From contig JAPWFG010000055.1 of assembly GCA_028015205.1 (NCBI GenBank), forward strand, positions 62,001 through 126,000: 64,000 nt of DNA, read 5' to 3'. How positions within the stretch are numbered: the stretch's first letter is position 1; every line of letters begins with the position of its first letter. The position numbers and the translations under genes are program-made. This DNA is from Mytilisepta virgata (taxonomy: Eukaryota; Mollusca; Bivalvia; Mytilida; Mytilidae). Below are positions 11,697-22,130 of the stretch, piece after piece. A model generated the notes under the pieces. It did not search any database, was not told where the DNA came from, and worked only from the letters and a program-made list of their open reading frames with translations.

Positions 11697-12782
11697 ATCC
11701 CCGCACTTCGAAGAATTTCGGGGATATTGTTATCGCCCCCGTCTTTTTCAAAAAGTGAGGCCCACAGGGGTCGAAATTCGAAAATTAGGAATTTAAGCTT
11801 GTGACCTAAACTACTCTTTTATTTTTTATTTAATACATTTAATTTCTATACAGTATTATCAAAAATTGTATCTAGATGTGCAATAAGGTTTTAAAATTTT
11901 TATTTTCAAAAATTGGGGCCCATTGGGGTCGATTTTCAAAAACAAGTGAATTTAAGCTTGTGACCTTAACTCCTCTTTCATTTTTCATTTTATGTATTTG
12001 ATTTATATAAAGGATTGTCACATACTGTATTTAGATGCGCAGTAAGGTTTTAGAATTTTGATTTTCAAAAACTGGGGCCCACAGAGAATAACTCCACCAA
12101 CTTTTGGTCCCAATGTCTTCAAAGAAGGAATTTTACTTTGTTTTTTGTTTTGTTTTTTTTTTTGTTTTTTTTTTTCGGTTATGGCAGCCATACTGGTCGC
12201 TACTATAAAAGGACCATCCCAAGGAAATGACTAAAATGAGTTTACAGGTGAGCTAAAATCATATATTGGATAAAAACCAATAAACACAACCATCCCATTA
12301 ATGATATAAGATACAATAACACTACATTTATTATGCAAGAAATGTTTAAATAATAAATAATCCATATTATGTAATAGCTGGACCATGAATCAACATCTAT
12401 TCAATGCTGTGATGTTTAGTGTACTATTGGAATACAATCGTGCTAACTTATGTACGTAAAGCAGACCATTTGAGCGGTATATAATGTTTAAGAAGGACCT
12501 TTTCATTTCCCTCTAATGGACAGTAATCACACAATTCTTCTTTCGAAAAAAGGTGAATTTAAGCTTGTGACGTTAACTCCTCTTTCATTTTTCATTTTAT
12601 GTATTTAATTTATATAAAGGATCGTCACTTACTGTATTTAGATGCGCAGTAAGGTTTTATAATTTTAATTTTTCAAAATGTGGGCCTGTATTCAAAGGTA
12701 TAATTGTGAAAAAGGTGCACAGGGATACAAAATGTGGGGAGTGCGGGGATTGCTGTCGTTTCCGACTGCCTCAGTCTAGTTT
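11697..12782 (+). mobile_element. Helitron/Helentron-like non-autonomous element (ATCCCCGCAC family) with 160-bp internal repeats
   Basis: Starts ATCCCCGCACTT and near its end carries the inverse, GAGTGCGGGGAT (12739-12750). It then ends with a GACTG-CCT-CAGTC hairpin and CTAGTT. Inside are about three units of a 160-bp repeat (GGCCCACAGGGGTCG, GAATTTAAGCTTGTGACC, GATGCGCAGTAAGGTTT). The third is split by the insertion at 12086-12548. Subterminal inverted repeats plus a short 3' hairpin fit Helitron-like elements; the class assignment is inference. Confidence 0.6.
12086..12548 (-). mobile_element. Insertion that is an inverted near-identical copy of 48288-48753
   Basis: The reverse complement matches 48288-48753 almost perfectly; the first differences seen are single bases and a poly-A/T length change. 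It includes the start of an AGCTCACC element (GAGTTTACAGGTGAGCTAAA here) plus about 300 bp that lie outside that element at 48 kb. It splits the 160-bp unit of the surrounding element between GGCCCACAG and GGTGAATTTAAGC. The minus strand keeps the frame EELCDYCPLEGNEKVLLKHY, ending in TAA. Confidence 0.85.
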
Positions 12783-13237
12783 GAATTTGTGTTGAGTCTC
12801 ACTCTTGTTTTTGTTAAGATGACCTTGGACGTCTTCTATGTCTAAGACTTTAGTCGTTTTCCGATTGCTAACGTCGTGTACTGTGGTTTAAAAAGTTCAG
12901 TTTTGTGAAGAAATCTGGCAGGAGCTGATATCGAAAATAGATGATTTTTAGACTTATTAGTTATAACTATAAAACCCACTCATAAACATTGAAACATTTC
13001 AATTTCATTATCCCAAGTTTGATTTTGGAAGAATTTCAAATCGCTATCTTCTAAAAAAAATGACTAATGTAAAAACCTCATATAGGTTTCGGATATGGCC
13101 AAAATTGTGTTTATTCAAAGATCAAAATAAGGAGTTTGAAATTATCATTACATCATAAAGTTGCAGCATGAAAATGTTTGGTTATGTGGTAAGTGTCAAT
13201 GAGATATCATTGATTATATCGAGGGGGTATCGTGTTT

Positions 13238-13364
13238 TGGGTTTTGTTATTACGTTTGTTGAATTCCGCCACCTTTGTGTTTTTGTAATTTAGTTGGCAC
13301 TGTTGCCTCAAGCATAAAAAACACGATAGGTGGCGGAATTCAACAAACGTAATAACAAAACCCA
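13238..13364. repeat. Near-perfect inverted repeat, arms about 47 bp, loop about 31 bp
   Basis: Left arm TGGGTTTTGTTATTACGTTT... pairs with right arm ...AAACGTAATAACAAAACCCA with one small mismatch region near the loop. GTTGAATTCCGCCACCT and AGGTGGCGGAATTCAAC lie inside the arms. The upstream TATCGTGTTTT (13229) is also inverse to AAAACACGATA in the right arm, giving an alternative fold. Likely a small foldback element or hairpin locus. Confidence 0.85.
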
Positions 13365-13844
13365 GTGTTCCAATAAACATTTAACAGTAGATGTTCCATT
13401 GGAAATCTAGAGTCCCGGCTTGGGACCCGTTCATATGGAGTCAAATCAGTCCAATTAAAAACTTAATTCGGAAAGTTCGCTACTAAAACAAAACACTATA
13501 ACTGAAAATGATAAACAGGAGGTACATGTATAATATAATAAATGGTTACTAAAAGGTTTTCTACAGGACGTAGCCTGAGGTTATTTCCATCTAAAATTCC
13601 CAACGAATTTTGTTCAGTACTTCAATAAGAAAAAAAAATAAGAGACATCAAGATATATATATTAGATAACTTGGATGTAGATAACGCTTAAACTTGGGGC
13701 GTAAAACATAAAGATTCAGGTTTTAAGAAATTTAAAAATATAAAATTGTAAAAATTTATGAATTATGGTGAATTACTTCGAGTGAAGACGCCATATAGCA
13801 ATAAACCAAAATAGTCAGCGCACTGATGCCTCCGATTCATAGAA

Positions 13845-14650
13845 AATTTACAATATTGTCCTAAATATTTATCTGACAAAGAACATTTACAATATTGTAA
13901 TGTTTTCCTGACAATTGAACAAGCAAAAAATTACAATATTATGATGTTTGCCTGTCAATTTACTGGACAAGCAAAGAAAAGTTACAATATTGTGATGTTT
14001 GCCTGATAATTAAAGAAGCGAAGAACATTTACAATATTGTAATGTTTGCCTGTCAATTTACTAGACAAGCAAAGAAAAGATACAATATTGTAATGTTTGC
14101 CTGACAATTGAACAAGCAAAAAATTACAATATTATGATGCCTCTCTGACAATTTAACAGGCAAAGAAAAGATACAATATTTTAATGTTTACCTGACAATT
14201 GAACAAGAGAAAAATTACGATCTTATGATGTTTGCCTGACAATTTAACAAGCAAAGAAAATTTACGATATTGTAATGTTTGCCTGACAATTTAACAAGAA
14301 AAGAAAATTTACGATATTGTAATGTTTGCCTGACAATTTAACAAGCAAAGAAAATTTACGATATTGTAATGTTTGCCTGACAATTTAACAAGAAAAGAAA
14401 ATTTACGATATTGTAATATTTGCCTGACAATTTAACAAGCAAAGAAAATTTACGATATTGTAATGTTTGCCTAACAATTTAACAAGCAAAGAAAATTTAC
14501 GATATTGTAATGTTTGCTTGTCAATTTTATTTAACAAGTAAAGAGAAGATACATTATTATGATGTTTGCCTGAAAATTTAACAAGCAAAAAATTACAATA
14601 TTCACAATTTTATAAGAAGCAAAGAAAATTTACAATATCGTAATTTTTAT
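13845..14650 (+). repeat. Minisatellite, unit about 47 bp, about 17 copies
   Basis: Unit reads TGTTTGCCTGACAATTTAAC, AAGCAAAGAAAATTTACGAT, ATTGTAA. Starts at 14281 and 14328 give 47 bp. Central units are the most uniform; edge units are degenerate. The 61-codon minus-strand ORF here is a product of the repeat. Confidence 0.9.
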
Positions 14651-14875
14651 CTGACAATTAATTTCCAAACAGAGCAAACACATATGACAATATCTGTGAA
14701 ATTGGTTGTGATTCTTTTTTGTTTACGTTGTGTGCTGAATTTCCAAATATTAGTAGATTTCATGGAAGGCTGTCAAATTTGTTTATTCATCACTTATAAC
14801 TATTATTTTTATTTTTAAGAACATCTAGACACAATATATACATGTATGTAGTATTTGGAAATTATAAATTTCATT

Positions 14876-14970
14876 TACAGAATAATTACAATCTGACTTC
14901 ATCAGGTTTGTTATAGTATAAGCCAGAATAATTACAATCTGACTTTGTCAGGTTTGTTATAGTATAAGCC
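14876..14970 (+). repeat. Two-copy tandem repeat, unit about 46 bp
   Basis: CAGAATAATTACAATCTGAC followed by TTTGTTATAGTATAAGCC occurs twice in a row, differing mainly at CTTCATCAGG versus CTTTGTCAGG. Confidence 0.85.
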
Positions 14971-15295
14971 AGTACGTTAATCTTTTAAAGAAGTACCAAC
15001 AATGTATTTATAGAAACATAAGAAGAAAATGAATAACGTGACTTTAATTTCCCAGATGGCTGTATATGTTCTCTTTTGAAAACGTACTGAAAAACCATAT
15101 CAGTGATTATCGGACTTAAAGAACATCGGCTTAACTTAGTACTGATGAAACTTTAACACATTTATCTGCTAAGGTGATATTTTTATTATTTTCGTCATAT
15201 AATTACATTGGGGTCCAGATAAATATGGTATACCAACCATTCTAGTTTTTAATCCTTCTATTCGTATTTAAAACAAGTTTAATATATAATAAATT

Positions 15296-15296
15296 A

Positions 15297-15330
<34 letters not shown>
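15296..15330 (+). repeat. (TAA)n microsatellite
   Basis: About a dozen TAA/AAT units. On the minus strand this ATT-type tract sits at the 3' end of the retroelement fragment, where such simple tails are common. Confidence 0.95.
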
Positions 15331-16240
15331 GTAGTAGTAAACTGTTATTCTGTGATGCAATATTAAATCAGGTGTAGACGATACCGAACCAACAATGCCT
15401 AAATCATAATCCAGAGGACAATACCCGAACGAGACAAACCAAAAAGGAACAAGACTGGAGAACAAACAGACAAAGATAGAGACATACGAACAAAGAACAC
15501 TGAAAACTAAAGCGTGGGCAATACGAACTCCAACAAAAAAAAATAGAGTTATATCATTTGCTCCGAAAGGGTAAGCATACCCTGTTTTGCATGCAACACC
15601 CGTCGTTTTCCCAGTGGTCAAAGCCGTTAATAGGTCTATATCGGTAAAGGTCAAAATCGGTAAGAGAACTGGAATCACACCGGGGATAATGCTTACTCTT
15701 CCGGAGCACCTGAGTCTATCCCCGGTTTTTGTGGGGTCAATGTTGTTCATATGTTTTTAGTTTTTATATGTAGTGTTTGTATTGTTTTGGTCTTGTCTTC
15801 GTTGTTCTCAGAGACATATTGTTTTATATGTCTCTGTTGTTCTCAAGAGTTTGTCAGTTATTTCGATTTTCCCCTCCTTCGAATATCCCTTTGGTATTTC
15901 TTGACTTAACTTAATGATCGTTTGTGACACACTCACCTGATAACGATCGACCAAATCATAATGTCGATCGTAAAACTTTTTAAATGATGACGATAGTCGA
16001 AGCAATTTATTTGTCAGCGTCCTTGCTCTCTCAAGAAAGTCACTGTAGCGGACACAAGCTCTAGAATAACGGATCAACTGAGAATGTAGACACCATATGA
16101 GTGATGTAGGAATATTGCTGCCCATGAAAGGAATATTCACTATTTTAAAACTAAAATCATTACGTTTGTCGTATAATTTAGTGTATAACGGCCCTCTAGT
16201 GTCTATTGATAGGTGTAAGATGCGATTACAGGTATATAAA
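15296..16240 (-). mobile_element. Retroelement 3' end: reverse-transcriptase ORF C-terminus and 3' region (decayed)
   Basis: The minus-strand frame from about 16235 to 15808 reads SIDTRGPLYTKLYDKRNDFS, then FKIVNIPFMGSNIP, then SQLIRYSRACVRYSDFLERA and RTLTNKLLR...SSSFKKFYDRHY. This block (TKLYDKR-DF, NIPF--SNIP, SQLIRY-RAC, F--R---LT-KLL, FKKFY) is the hallmark C-terminus of a reverse-transcriptase protein abundant in bivalve genomes. The upstream catalytic region is absent. About nine residues between KLLR and SSSFKKFY appear deleted, and a stop and frame change follow. Downstream on the minus strand lies the 3' region, ending in the (ATT)n tract. The 160-codon ORF at 15268-15750 lies in this 3' region and is not a gene. 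Confidence 0.75.
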
Positions 16241-16439
16241 AATCAAAATATATTTCTGCAATATTTATGAGTATTGTAAATCCTTTTTCCCCCTTGTGGA
16301 AATGCTAGCCAAATGTCATATTTCATATACTCTCATTAAAAAATTGAGTATATATTGTTTCACAAAATATTGATCAATTTTTTTCTCTATAAATTTATAA
16401 CGTTGTAATGATGAACAAAAGCTTTAATAACCAGGCCAT

Positions 16440-17782
16440 CATGGTAGCTTATGTATCTATTTGTCGTAGCATACCGCGGCAACACTCTGCTCGAACTAAC
16501 ATTGTTGCGAGATATTGATTTTGTGAACGGTGAGGTAGCGTTTATATATTTTTGTCCCCGCGGTTAATTTTAATGTAGTTTTGTGTCACATGACATCTTC
16601 TAGGAATCTCAATCGCTTGATGCAAAGGAAAAAGAAATAATAAAAGTGATGTATTATGTTTGTTAAAAACTTTAAAAATGAAATTTGAAACGGAAACAAT
16701 AAATTTCAAATACAATTAAAAGGCTTATGCATGATTATGTATTTTTATTTTCATGTTTGTATATATCACTTTTAGTCGTCAATGGCGACAGTTAATGCAT
16801 TATATGTTAATTTGTTAGAATAATTGGCCGATCGGATATTCATAGGAGATTTAGCTTAATAAATATCTACGGAGAATTTTTCTATCAACAGCTGTGTAGC
16901 AAGTGGAGTAAAATGTCAACTGCTTCTCTTCTTTGTAGACTCAGGTGAAAATTTGATGATTAACACAAAATAATTATTTATTTAATCTATTGTGTGCGTT
17001 TCAATGATATATGGATAATTCTTGTATTATTATCTCTGAACATCGATCACAGACAGGTGAACTTTTCATCTATGACAGTGTCATTATTTTCTGAGCCATG
17101 TTTCTTCGTTATTCAACTATAGCAGCATTTCCAGACACTTCCGCAAAAGAAAAAAAAGAAGAATGTGTTTGTAAAATAGAAATAATTGTGAAATGGATTT
17201 AGAAAAAAATTCTTTGCGGAAATTTCAAATTTCAATCCTTTTTAAGAAACTATAGTTTTCAGCGACATCATCTTAGACAATATGTAAGCCAGTTTGTGAC
17301 ACATACTACTAGATAGACATTTTGATGGAAAGCAATTTAATAATAAATTGCAGAAGTCCTAGAAATGTTAATTGCAATGATGAGATTAAAGAAAAAAGTT
17401 GTAGAAATAGAAAATATAGTGTTTGTTTTCGGTGAAAATGAAGCTTTAAGAATGTGAAGCGGTGTAAATTCGACATTAACCACTAATTTATTTATACATA
17501 AGACAGCAAATATGTTAATTAGGACATAGCAAGCAATTGATGGTTATGTGCGTAATTTTACAAAAAAATCTTGACTTTGCGTTTTAGGAAAGAACTGATA
17601 ATTTGTAAAGTATGTAAGAGGAAATTATTATCCGTTCATTTTTTTGCGTCTGTATTATTTTAACGTTAATTGGTTGTAAATTTACAATGGATTTTGATAA
17701 GAAATAAGTTATTTATTTTAATTAGGGAATGAAATATTTAAGAAGAAATGGATATTCAAAGGATTTGAAATAAAACTGAATC
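16440..17782 (+). promoter_or_regulatory. Upstream region / candidate 5' UTR and promoter of the RasGRF homologue
   Basis: This 1.3 kb between the retroelement and the exon is low in repeats compared with the rest of the window. Around 16470-16560 is a short CpG-richer patch with two CCGCGG/CCGCGGT-type sites in otherwise AT-rich DNA. No clear TATA box at a fixed distance was found, and the transcription start cannot be placed. The acceptor-like TTATTTTAATTAG at about 17713-17725 would fit a spliced 5' UTR. Promoter status is inferred from position only. Confidence 0.3.
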
Positions 17783-18052
17783 ATGCAGAAAGCGATAAGA
17801 TTCAACGAAAACCAACTGCTATACTTGGCAAATAAGTCTCGCCAAGAAAATACAATAGCTGGGTTTTTATACAAGAAAAGCTCCGATACAGGAAAATGGC
17901 AACTGCGCTATTTTATATTGTATCAAAATTTGTTGCTGTACTTTGAAAATGAACAATCGGTGAGGCCATCGGGGGTAGCCCTTCTGGAAGGAAGTTACTG
18001 TGATCGCGTGCTGACTCCTGCTGCAGTTAAAGGGAAAGATACAGAAAAACAG
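17783..18052 (+). CDS. rasgrf: RasGRF homologue, first coding exon (N-terminal part of PH domain)
   Basis: Encodes 90 residues from MQKAIRFNEN to KGKDTEKQ, in frame up to a splice donor (CAG/GTGAGC, donor at 18053, phase 0). The MQK start, a lipid-binding PH beta-sandwich beginning near residue 26 (GFLYKKSSDTGKWQLRYF), then YFENEQSVRPSG and LLEGSYCDR, match the N-terminus of animal RASGRF1/2, calcium/calmodulin-responsive exchange factors that activate Ras and Rac at the membrane. This is family knowledge. The start is well supported: an in-frame TGA lies two codons upstream (17777-17779) and the position equals the vertebrate start. Only the first part of the PH domain is present. The rest of the PH domain, the coiled coil, IQ motif, DH, second PH, REM and CDC25 domains must come from later exons, none recognised here. 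A possible acceptor (TTTTAATTAG/GG, about 17725) could splice the 5' UTR. Antisense ORFs over this exon are shadows. Confidence 0.9.
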
Positions 18053-18058
18053 GTGAGC
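18053..18058 (+). other. Splice donor of RasGRF exon 1
   Basis: The sequence CAG/GTGAGC follows codon 90 directly and fits the consensus donor. Reading through instead adds SQMYHCPEKC and reaches a stop at about 18128, which does not resemble the PH family. The protein similarity stopping exactly here supports the donor. Confidence 0.8.
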
Positions 18059-18109
18059 CAAATGTATCATTGCCCTGAAAAATGTGTTGTCTATTTAAAA
18101 AAGTACAGT

Positions 18110-18300
18110 TTTTATTTAATTATCCTGTAGAACTTCTTTCGTCTGCAAATTTCGCCCCACCGGATTTCTGCGTGCACAAGATGGAGCACCTGTCGTCTGT
18201 GTCGAGTTATCGTCCCATGACTTTGAACTGTTGAAGGCTGCCGAACCAGATACTGAACCTTGGTACCATATTTTAGGATGTATTTATATATTTATTACAG
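18110..18300 (+). other. Unidentified coding-like block downstream of exon 1
   Basis: An open frame runs through about 18118-18300 and is GC-richer and more codon-like than its surroundings. It includes SFVCKFRPTGFLRAQDGAPV, then CVELSSHDFELLKAAEPDTE and PWYH. It has no ATG of its own. An AG (18129-18130) after a T-rich stretch could act as an acceptor, but the open frame is not in phase with exon 1. In the phase-0 frame it reads NFFRLQISPH and stops after 29 residues. It could be a fragment of another gene, a mobile-element remnant or an alternative exon. I do not recognise the product. Confidence 0.3.
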
Positions 18301-18789
18301 ACATCTGATATTTTTTAAGAATTTTTATTTATTAGATAATTTTTTAACTTTGGCTAAAATACTTCGAAAATCATAAATTGTATCAAATATTACACGGATG
18401 AGAGACTGAATGGGTTGTGGAAAGGAAGTGAGGGGTTCATAAAAATATTGCCTAATCTTTAAAAATCTCATGAGGATGAAAGAATTAAATAGTCAGTCTA
18501 AGGGGGGCAAACATTTGATTTTTATGGAGTGACAGGGGGAAGAGGCAGGCTATTTTTGGTTGTTTTTGAAGGTAATAGTACCCATAATACAGGGTATATT
18601 TAGAATAAAAAGATTGATAAATGGGTAGAGATAAATCCAGCAGATTTAATAGTATATATGTATTTTTTAAATATGTTTAGACAGGTTGGGAACACACCCT
18701 CAGATGAGTAACCCCTTACCTGAGGAATGTCCCTCTAACGGGTTAAATTTCAAGTGACAAAAACTATATTTTTTAAATATTGACTTTTT
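18301..18789. other. Intronic sequence with no recognised feature
   Basis: AT-rich, low-complexity-leaning DNA between the coding-like block and the first AGCTCACC-family copy. No ORF, exon or repeat unit was recognised. Confidence 0.4.
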
Positions 18790-19349
18790 AGCTGACCTGA
18801 CCCAAAGGGTCAAGTGAACTATTCTTATCACTCGGCGTCCGTCATCCGTTGTCCGTTAACTTTTTACAAAAATCTCCTCTGAAACTACTGGGCCAAATGG
18901 AACCAAACTTGGCCTCATGCATCATTAGGGTATCTAGTTTAAAAAAATATGTCCGATGACCTGCCTGCCAACCAACATGGCTGACATGCCTAAAAAGAGA
19001 ACATAGGAGTAAACTTCAGTTTTTGACTTGTATCTCAAATACTAAAGCATTTGGAAAAATAGAGTAGGAAAAAATATTAAGTACTAGCTCCATGGAGGAT
19101 ATAAGCATATTTTAAAAAGGGTTTTCATGCTGTTGCCTAAGGACAAAAAAAAGAAAACCGTCAAAGAGCTTATAGTTTCATTATTAAGTAAAAGAAATTA
19201 AAAAAATCATGTGTAAAATATGTTAACCAGGGCAGATAATTTTGATTAATAACTTCATAAGGGTAGATAATTACTGTTTGTCATATTTTTGAAAATTATT
19301 AAATTTAGTCATTTAAAATATTTGAAAAAACAGCTTTCTGACAACTTGT
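18790..19349 (+). mobile_element. AGCTCACC-family copy, diverged
   Basis: Starts AGCTGACCTGACCCAAAGGG, then CACTCGGCGTCCGTCATCCG and AATCTCCTCTGAAACTACTG. Modules for a chemically variable middle follow (AACCAACATGGCTGACATGC). It runs into an ACTTGTT terminus immediately before the next copy. Confidence 0.6.
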
Positions 19350-19354
19350 TTTTT

Positions 19355-19652
19355 AGCTCATCTGGCCAAAAGCCATGTGAGCTTTTGTCATCACTTGTCA
19401 TTGTCCGTCCGTCTGCTTACTTTTCACATTTTAATCTTCTCCTCTGAAACCATTGGGCAAAATGGAATTAGACTGGGCAGGAAGCATCTATGTAAGGTCC
19501 TTTATAAAGTTAGCACATTTAGTCCCAATCAGACAACAAATATAACCGCCATGGGGCATTTCTTGTTTCTGATTGGCTAATATAAAAAAATCACTTGGCC
19601 AAATGGAACGAAACTTGACAGGAAGCATCTAGGCCCTCTGAGCCTATAGTTT
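19355..19652 (+). mobile_element. AGCTCACC-family copy, short
   Basis: Starts AGCTCATCTGGCCAAAAGCC, has TTTTAATCTTCTCCTCTGAA and ends GGCCCTCTGAGCCTATAGTTT, a variant of the hairpin-plus-TAGTT terminus. About 300 bp, so it has a large internal deletion relative to the 1.3-kb copies. It abuts the preceding copy tail to head. Confidence 0.65.
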
Positions 19653-22123
19653 GTCATAGAGTTGAAGTCTCACCAATTAGTAATATGTAATAACCTAGAA
19701 CTTAAATGTAGAAATCTAGTATCTGATTTAGACTGTTCAGTAATTGTTTCCCAGTTTTGGACAGTCAAAATTGCAAATGTATGGGATTTGACTGAATGAG
19801 AACAATCCAAACTGAGAAGACATGGTAAAGATTGATAAAATAACTCGTCTTTAGTGAAGAGCCTTGTTTATCATCTCAAGTATAGCTATTGATATAAAGG
19901 TGATAATATTAATTGACTGTTTTATTATTCATTAAGTAACTGAAATATCATAATCAATAACAGTTTTTTCACATATTTTTATAACAATGATAATTTTCCA
20001 AAGATGATAAATTTGATTCAGTTATTAGTGCATTTATGTTCAGATGTAATCTCTTTTAGGAACCCCTGATCCAGTAGGGGAAATATCCAGTCCAAGTGTC
20101 ATAAGCCTTTTTTAAAAAATACTGTAAATTCAGTAATGAGTTCATTATTGGAATAACAATATTGTTTGAATACTTGCTGATGGTTTGTAAATGATTTTAG
20201 TGTTACCTTGCAAATTGAATTTTCAGGCAACCTGCAGCAGAGTCAAAAAAAGACAGCAAAAACTAACAGTGTTGTTTCTGTTCTATGCAAATCTTCATTT
20301 TGTCTTTCATCTTTTGATATGTTGCATGGAAATTGAGATTTTAGAATAAATTTTTGAAAATACTTATTCTTAACAGAACAAAGATATTTTCCTGATCTCT
20401 GCTGTTACGAACTTCAAAACTTTCATCTGTCACATGAAAGTACAAAAGTTTTCAAAGACTGGAAATCATTTATATTTTTTCTGTTTTCTTAAGAAATGTA
20501 TAAATGAAGAATTTACCAAAATCCAGATATCTAGTAAATTTCAGAAAACTTTCACCCAAGACATTGTGTAAGTTTGAAATAAACAAATGCAGAGATAAAA
20601 TATACAAGACATAAAAAAACAAAATTGGGTTGAAAGGTGCAGGCAGGGGGATGAGAATCTATGAATTAATATCCTTATTTGGAATACATCTATCTCCTGC
20701 ATAACAATCGATAATAATAATTATGGACATTATTTTGCTTTATTTAAAATATGTATGAGGAATATTATTTGATTGTATATATCATGTCCTTAGTGTGTGC
20801 ATGTTCTAGTCAAGTTAATTCCATACTAGTATAGCAGCAAAATCCAACTAATTTTCAATCCTTTTCATAGCCGATATTTGTTTGAAACATACTTGATTGT
20901 GTATATGTTAAATGAGGAAATACACACACTACAAGTGGGAATTATTTCATAGAATCACATTCCCCAAATTTTGAATTAACTAAGCACATGCATTAAAAAT
21001 TTAACCATAATTAATTGTTATGAATTAGAGACAATAACCAATATGCTTCCTTTGTCAACAGTCATTTCCATTAATTATATGGGATAAGTAATTTACATCA
21101 TAAATTTATATTTGAAGAGTGCAGAATCGACTTTATTTAATAGATCTGTTTAATTATCTCTTTAAATTTCATTCTTCAGCATTGAGAATTGAATTTGTGA
21201 TATCCTAGTCATTTCCATATGTTTGTAGATTCAATAAATCTATATTGTTTACACAGTCATCATACAGACATGAAGTGATGCGATAAAAATTAACGGAAGG
21301 GTTGTTAATACGAAATAAAAGTAGTTTTCTATCATTGATATTATCTTATATTACATACATTGTATTTAAAACACGATGTTAGTTTGTGATACATATGTTT
21401 ACATATAGAAATGTTTTGCTTTCTTATTCAAATTTTCAGAAAGGGCAATTGGAAGTGTGATTGTATTTACATTTAATCACAGCCTGCAATGCCAATTTCA
21501 ATCCTGAAACACAACAGGAAATTTAAGTGAATAATTTAGCTAAACAATTAAATGTAATTTTCTTCTATAAAGCAAAATGTCATAAACATGATAAAGGACA
21601 AGCATTTATTGAACTAGTTGTTTTGTTTATGGGAAAAAATTTGGGAAGGGATGGGTTGTTCCTGGAATCTGTATAAAAGTGATGATTAGTATAAAACATA
21701 TAGTCAAAAACATTGAAGTATTCTAATATAAGATATATTTCACTTCTGTCTGTTTTTGTTTAAATTTTATACTTTTGGTAAACTATGCAAATATTCAATG
21801 ATATTAACAACATAAAAAATAAGGAAAATTCATTTTATAAACAGACTGTGATAAAATCATATTTATTGTTCCATACATTTTCATTTACATTTTGAAATAA
21901 AAACTTTGAATTAACTCATATCCAAATACTTTCTTTTTACAAAAACCTGACAAAAATGTATGTAGATATACAATAATCATCAAGATATTGGAGATGGCTG
22001 GGTGAGTGGACATAGTGTTCTACAAATGTCAGGTCTAATATATATCATAAGGAAACAGTTATACATGGTATTCAGATCACTTGTTTTTGATAAAAAAAAA
22101 TCAGTAGGGGATAAACTTATTTC
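19653..22123. other. AT-rich intron DNA, no feature recognised
   Basis: About 2.5 kb with no tandem arrays and no supported exon. An acceptor-like TTTTCAG at about 20222-20228 is followed by an open frame of about 40 codons (ATCSRVKKRQQKL), but it does not resemble RasGRF and is probably chance. Confidence 0.4.
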
Positions 22124-22130
22124 TTTTTTT

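Noticed and set aside
15268..15750. 160-codon minus-strand ORF with hydrophobic segments and a poly-Tyr end
   Set aside because: It lies in the 3' region of the retroelement; the poly-Tyr is the (TAA)n microsatellite read backwards.
17867..18070. Minus-strand ORF over the RasGRF exon
   Set aside because: Shadow of the exon in the opposite strand; the + frame matches a known family.
20228..20350. Possible exon after TTTTCAG reading ATCSRVKKRQQKL
   Set aside because: No match to the PH continuation of RasGRF, and the frame soon becomes hydrophobic AT-driven sequence.
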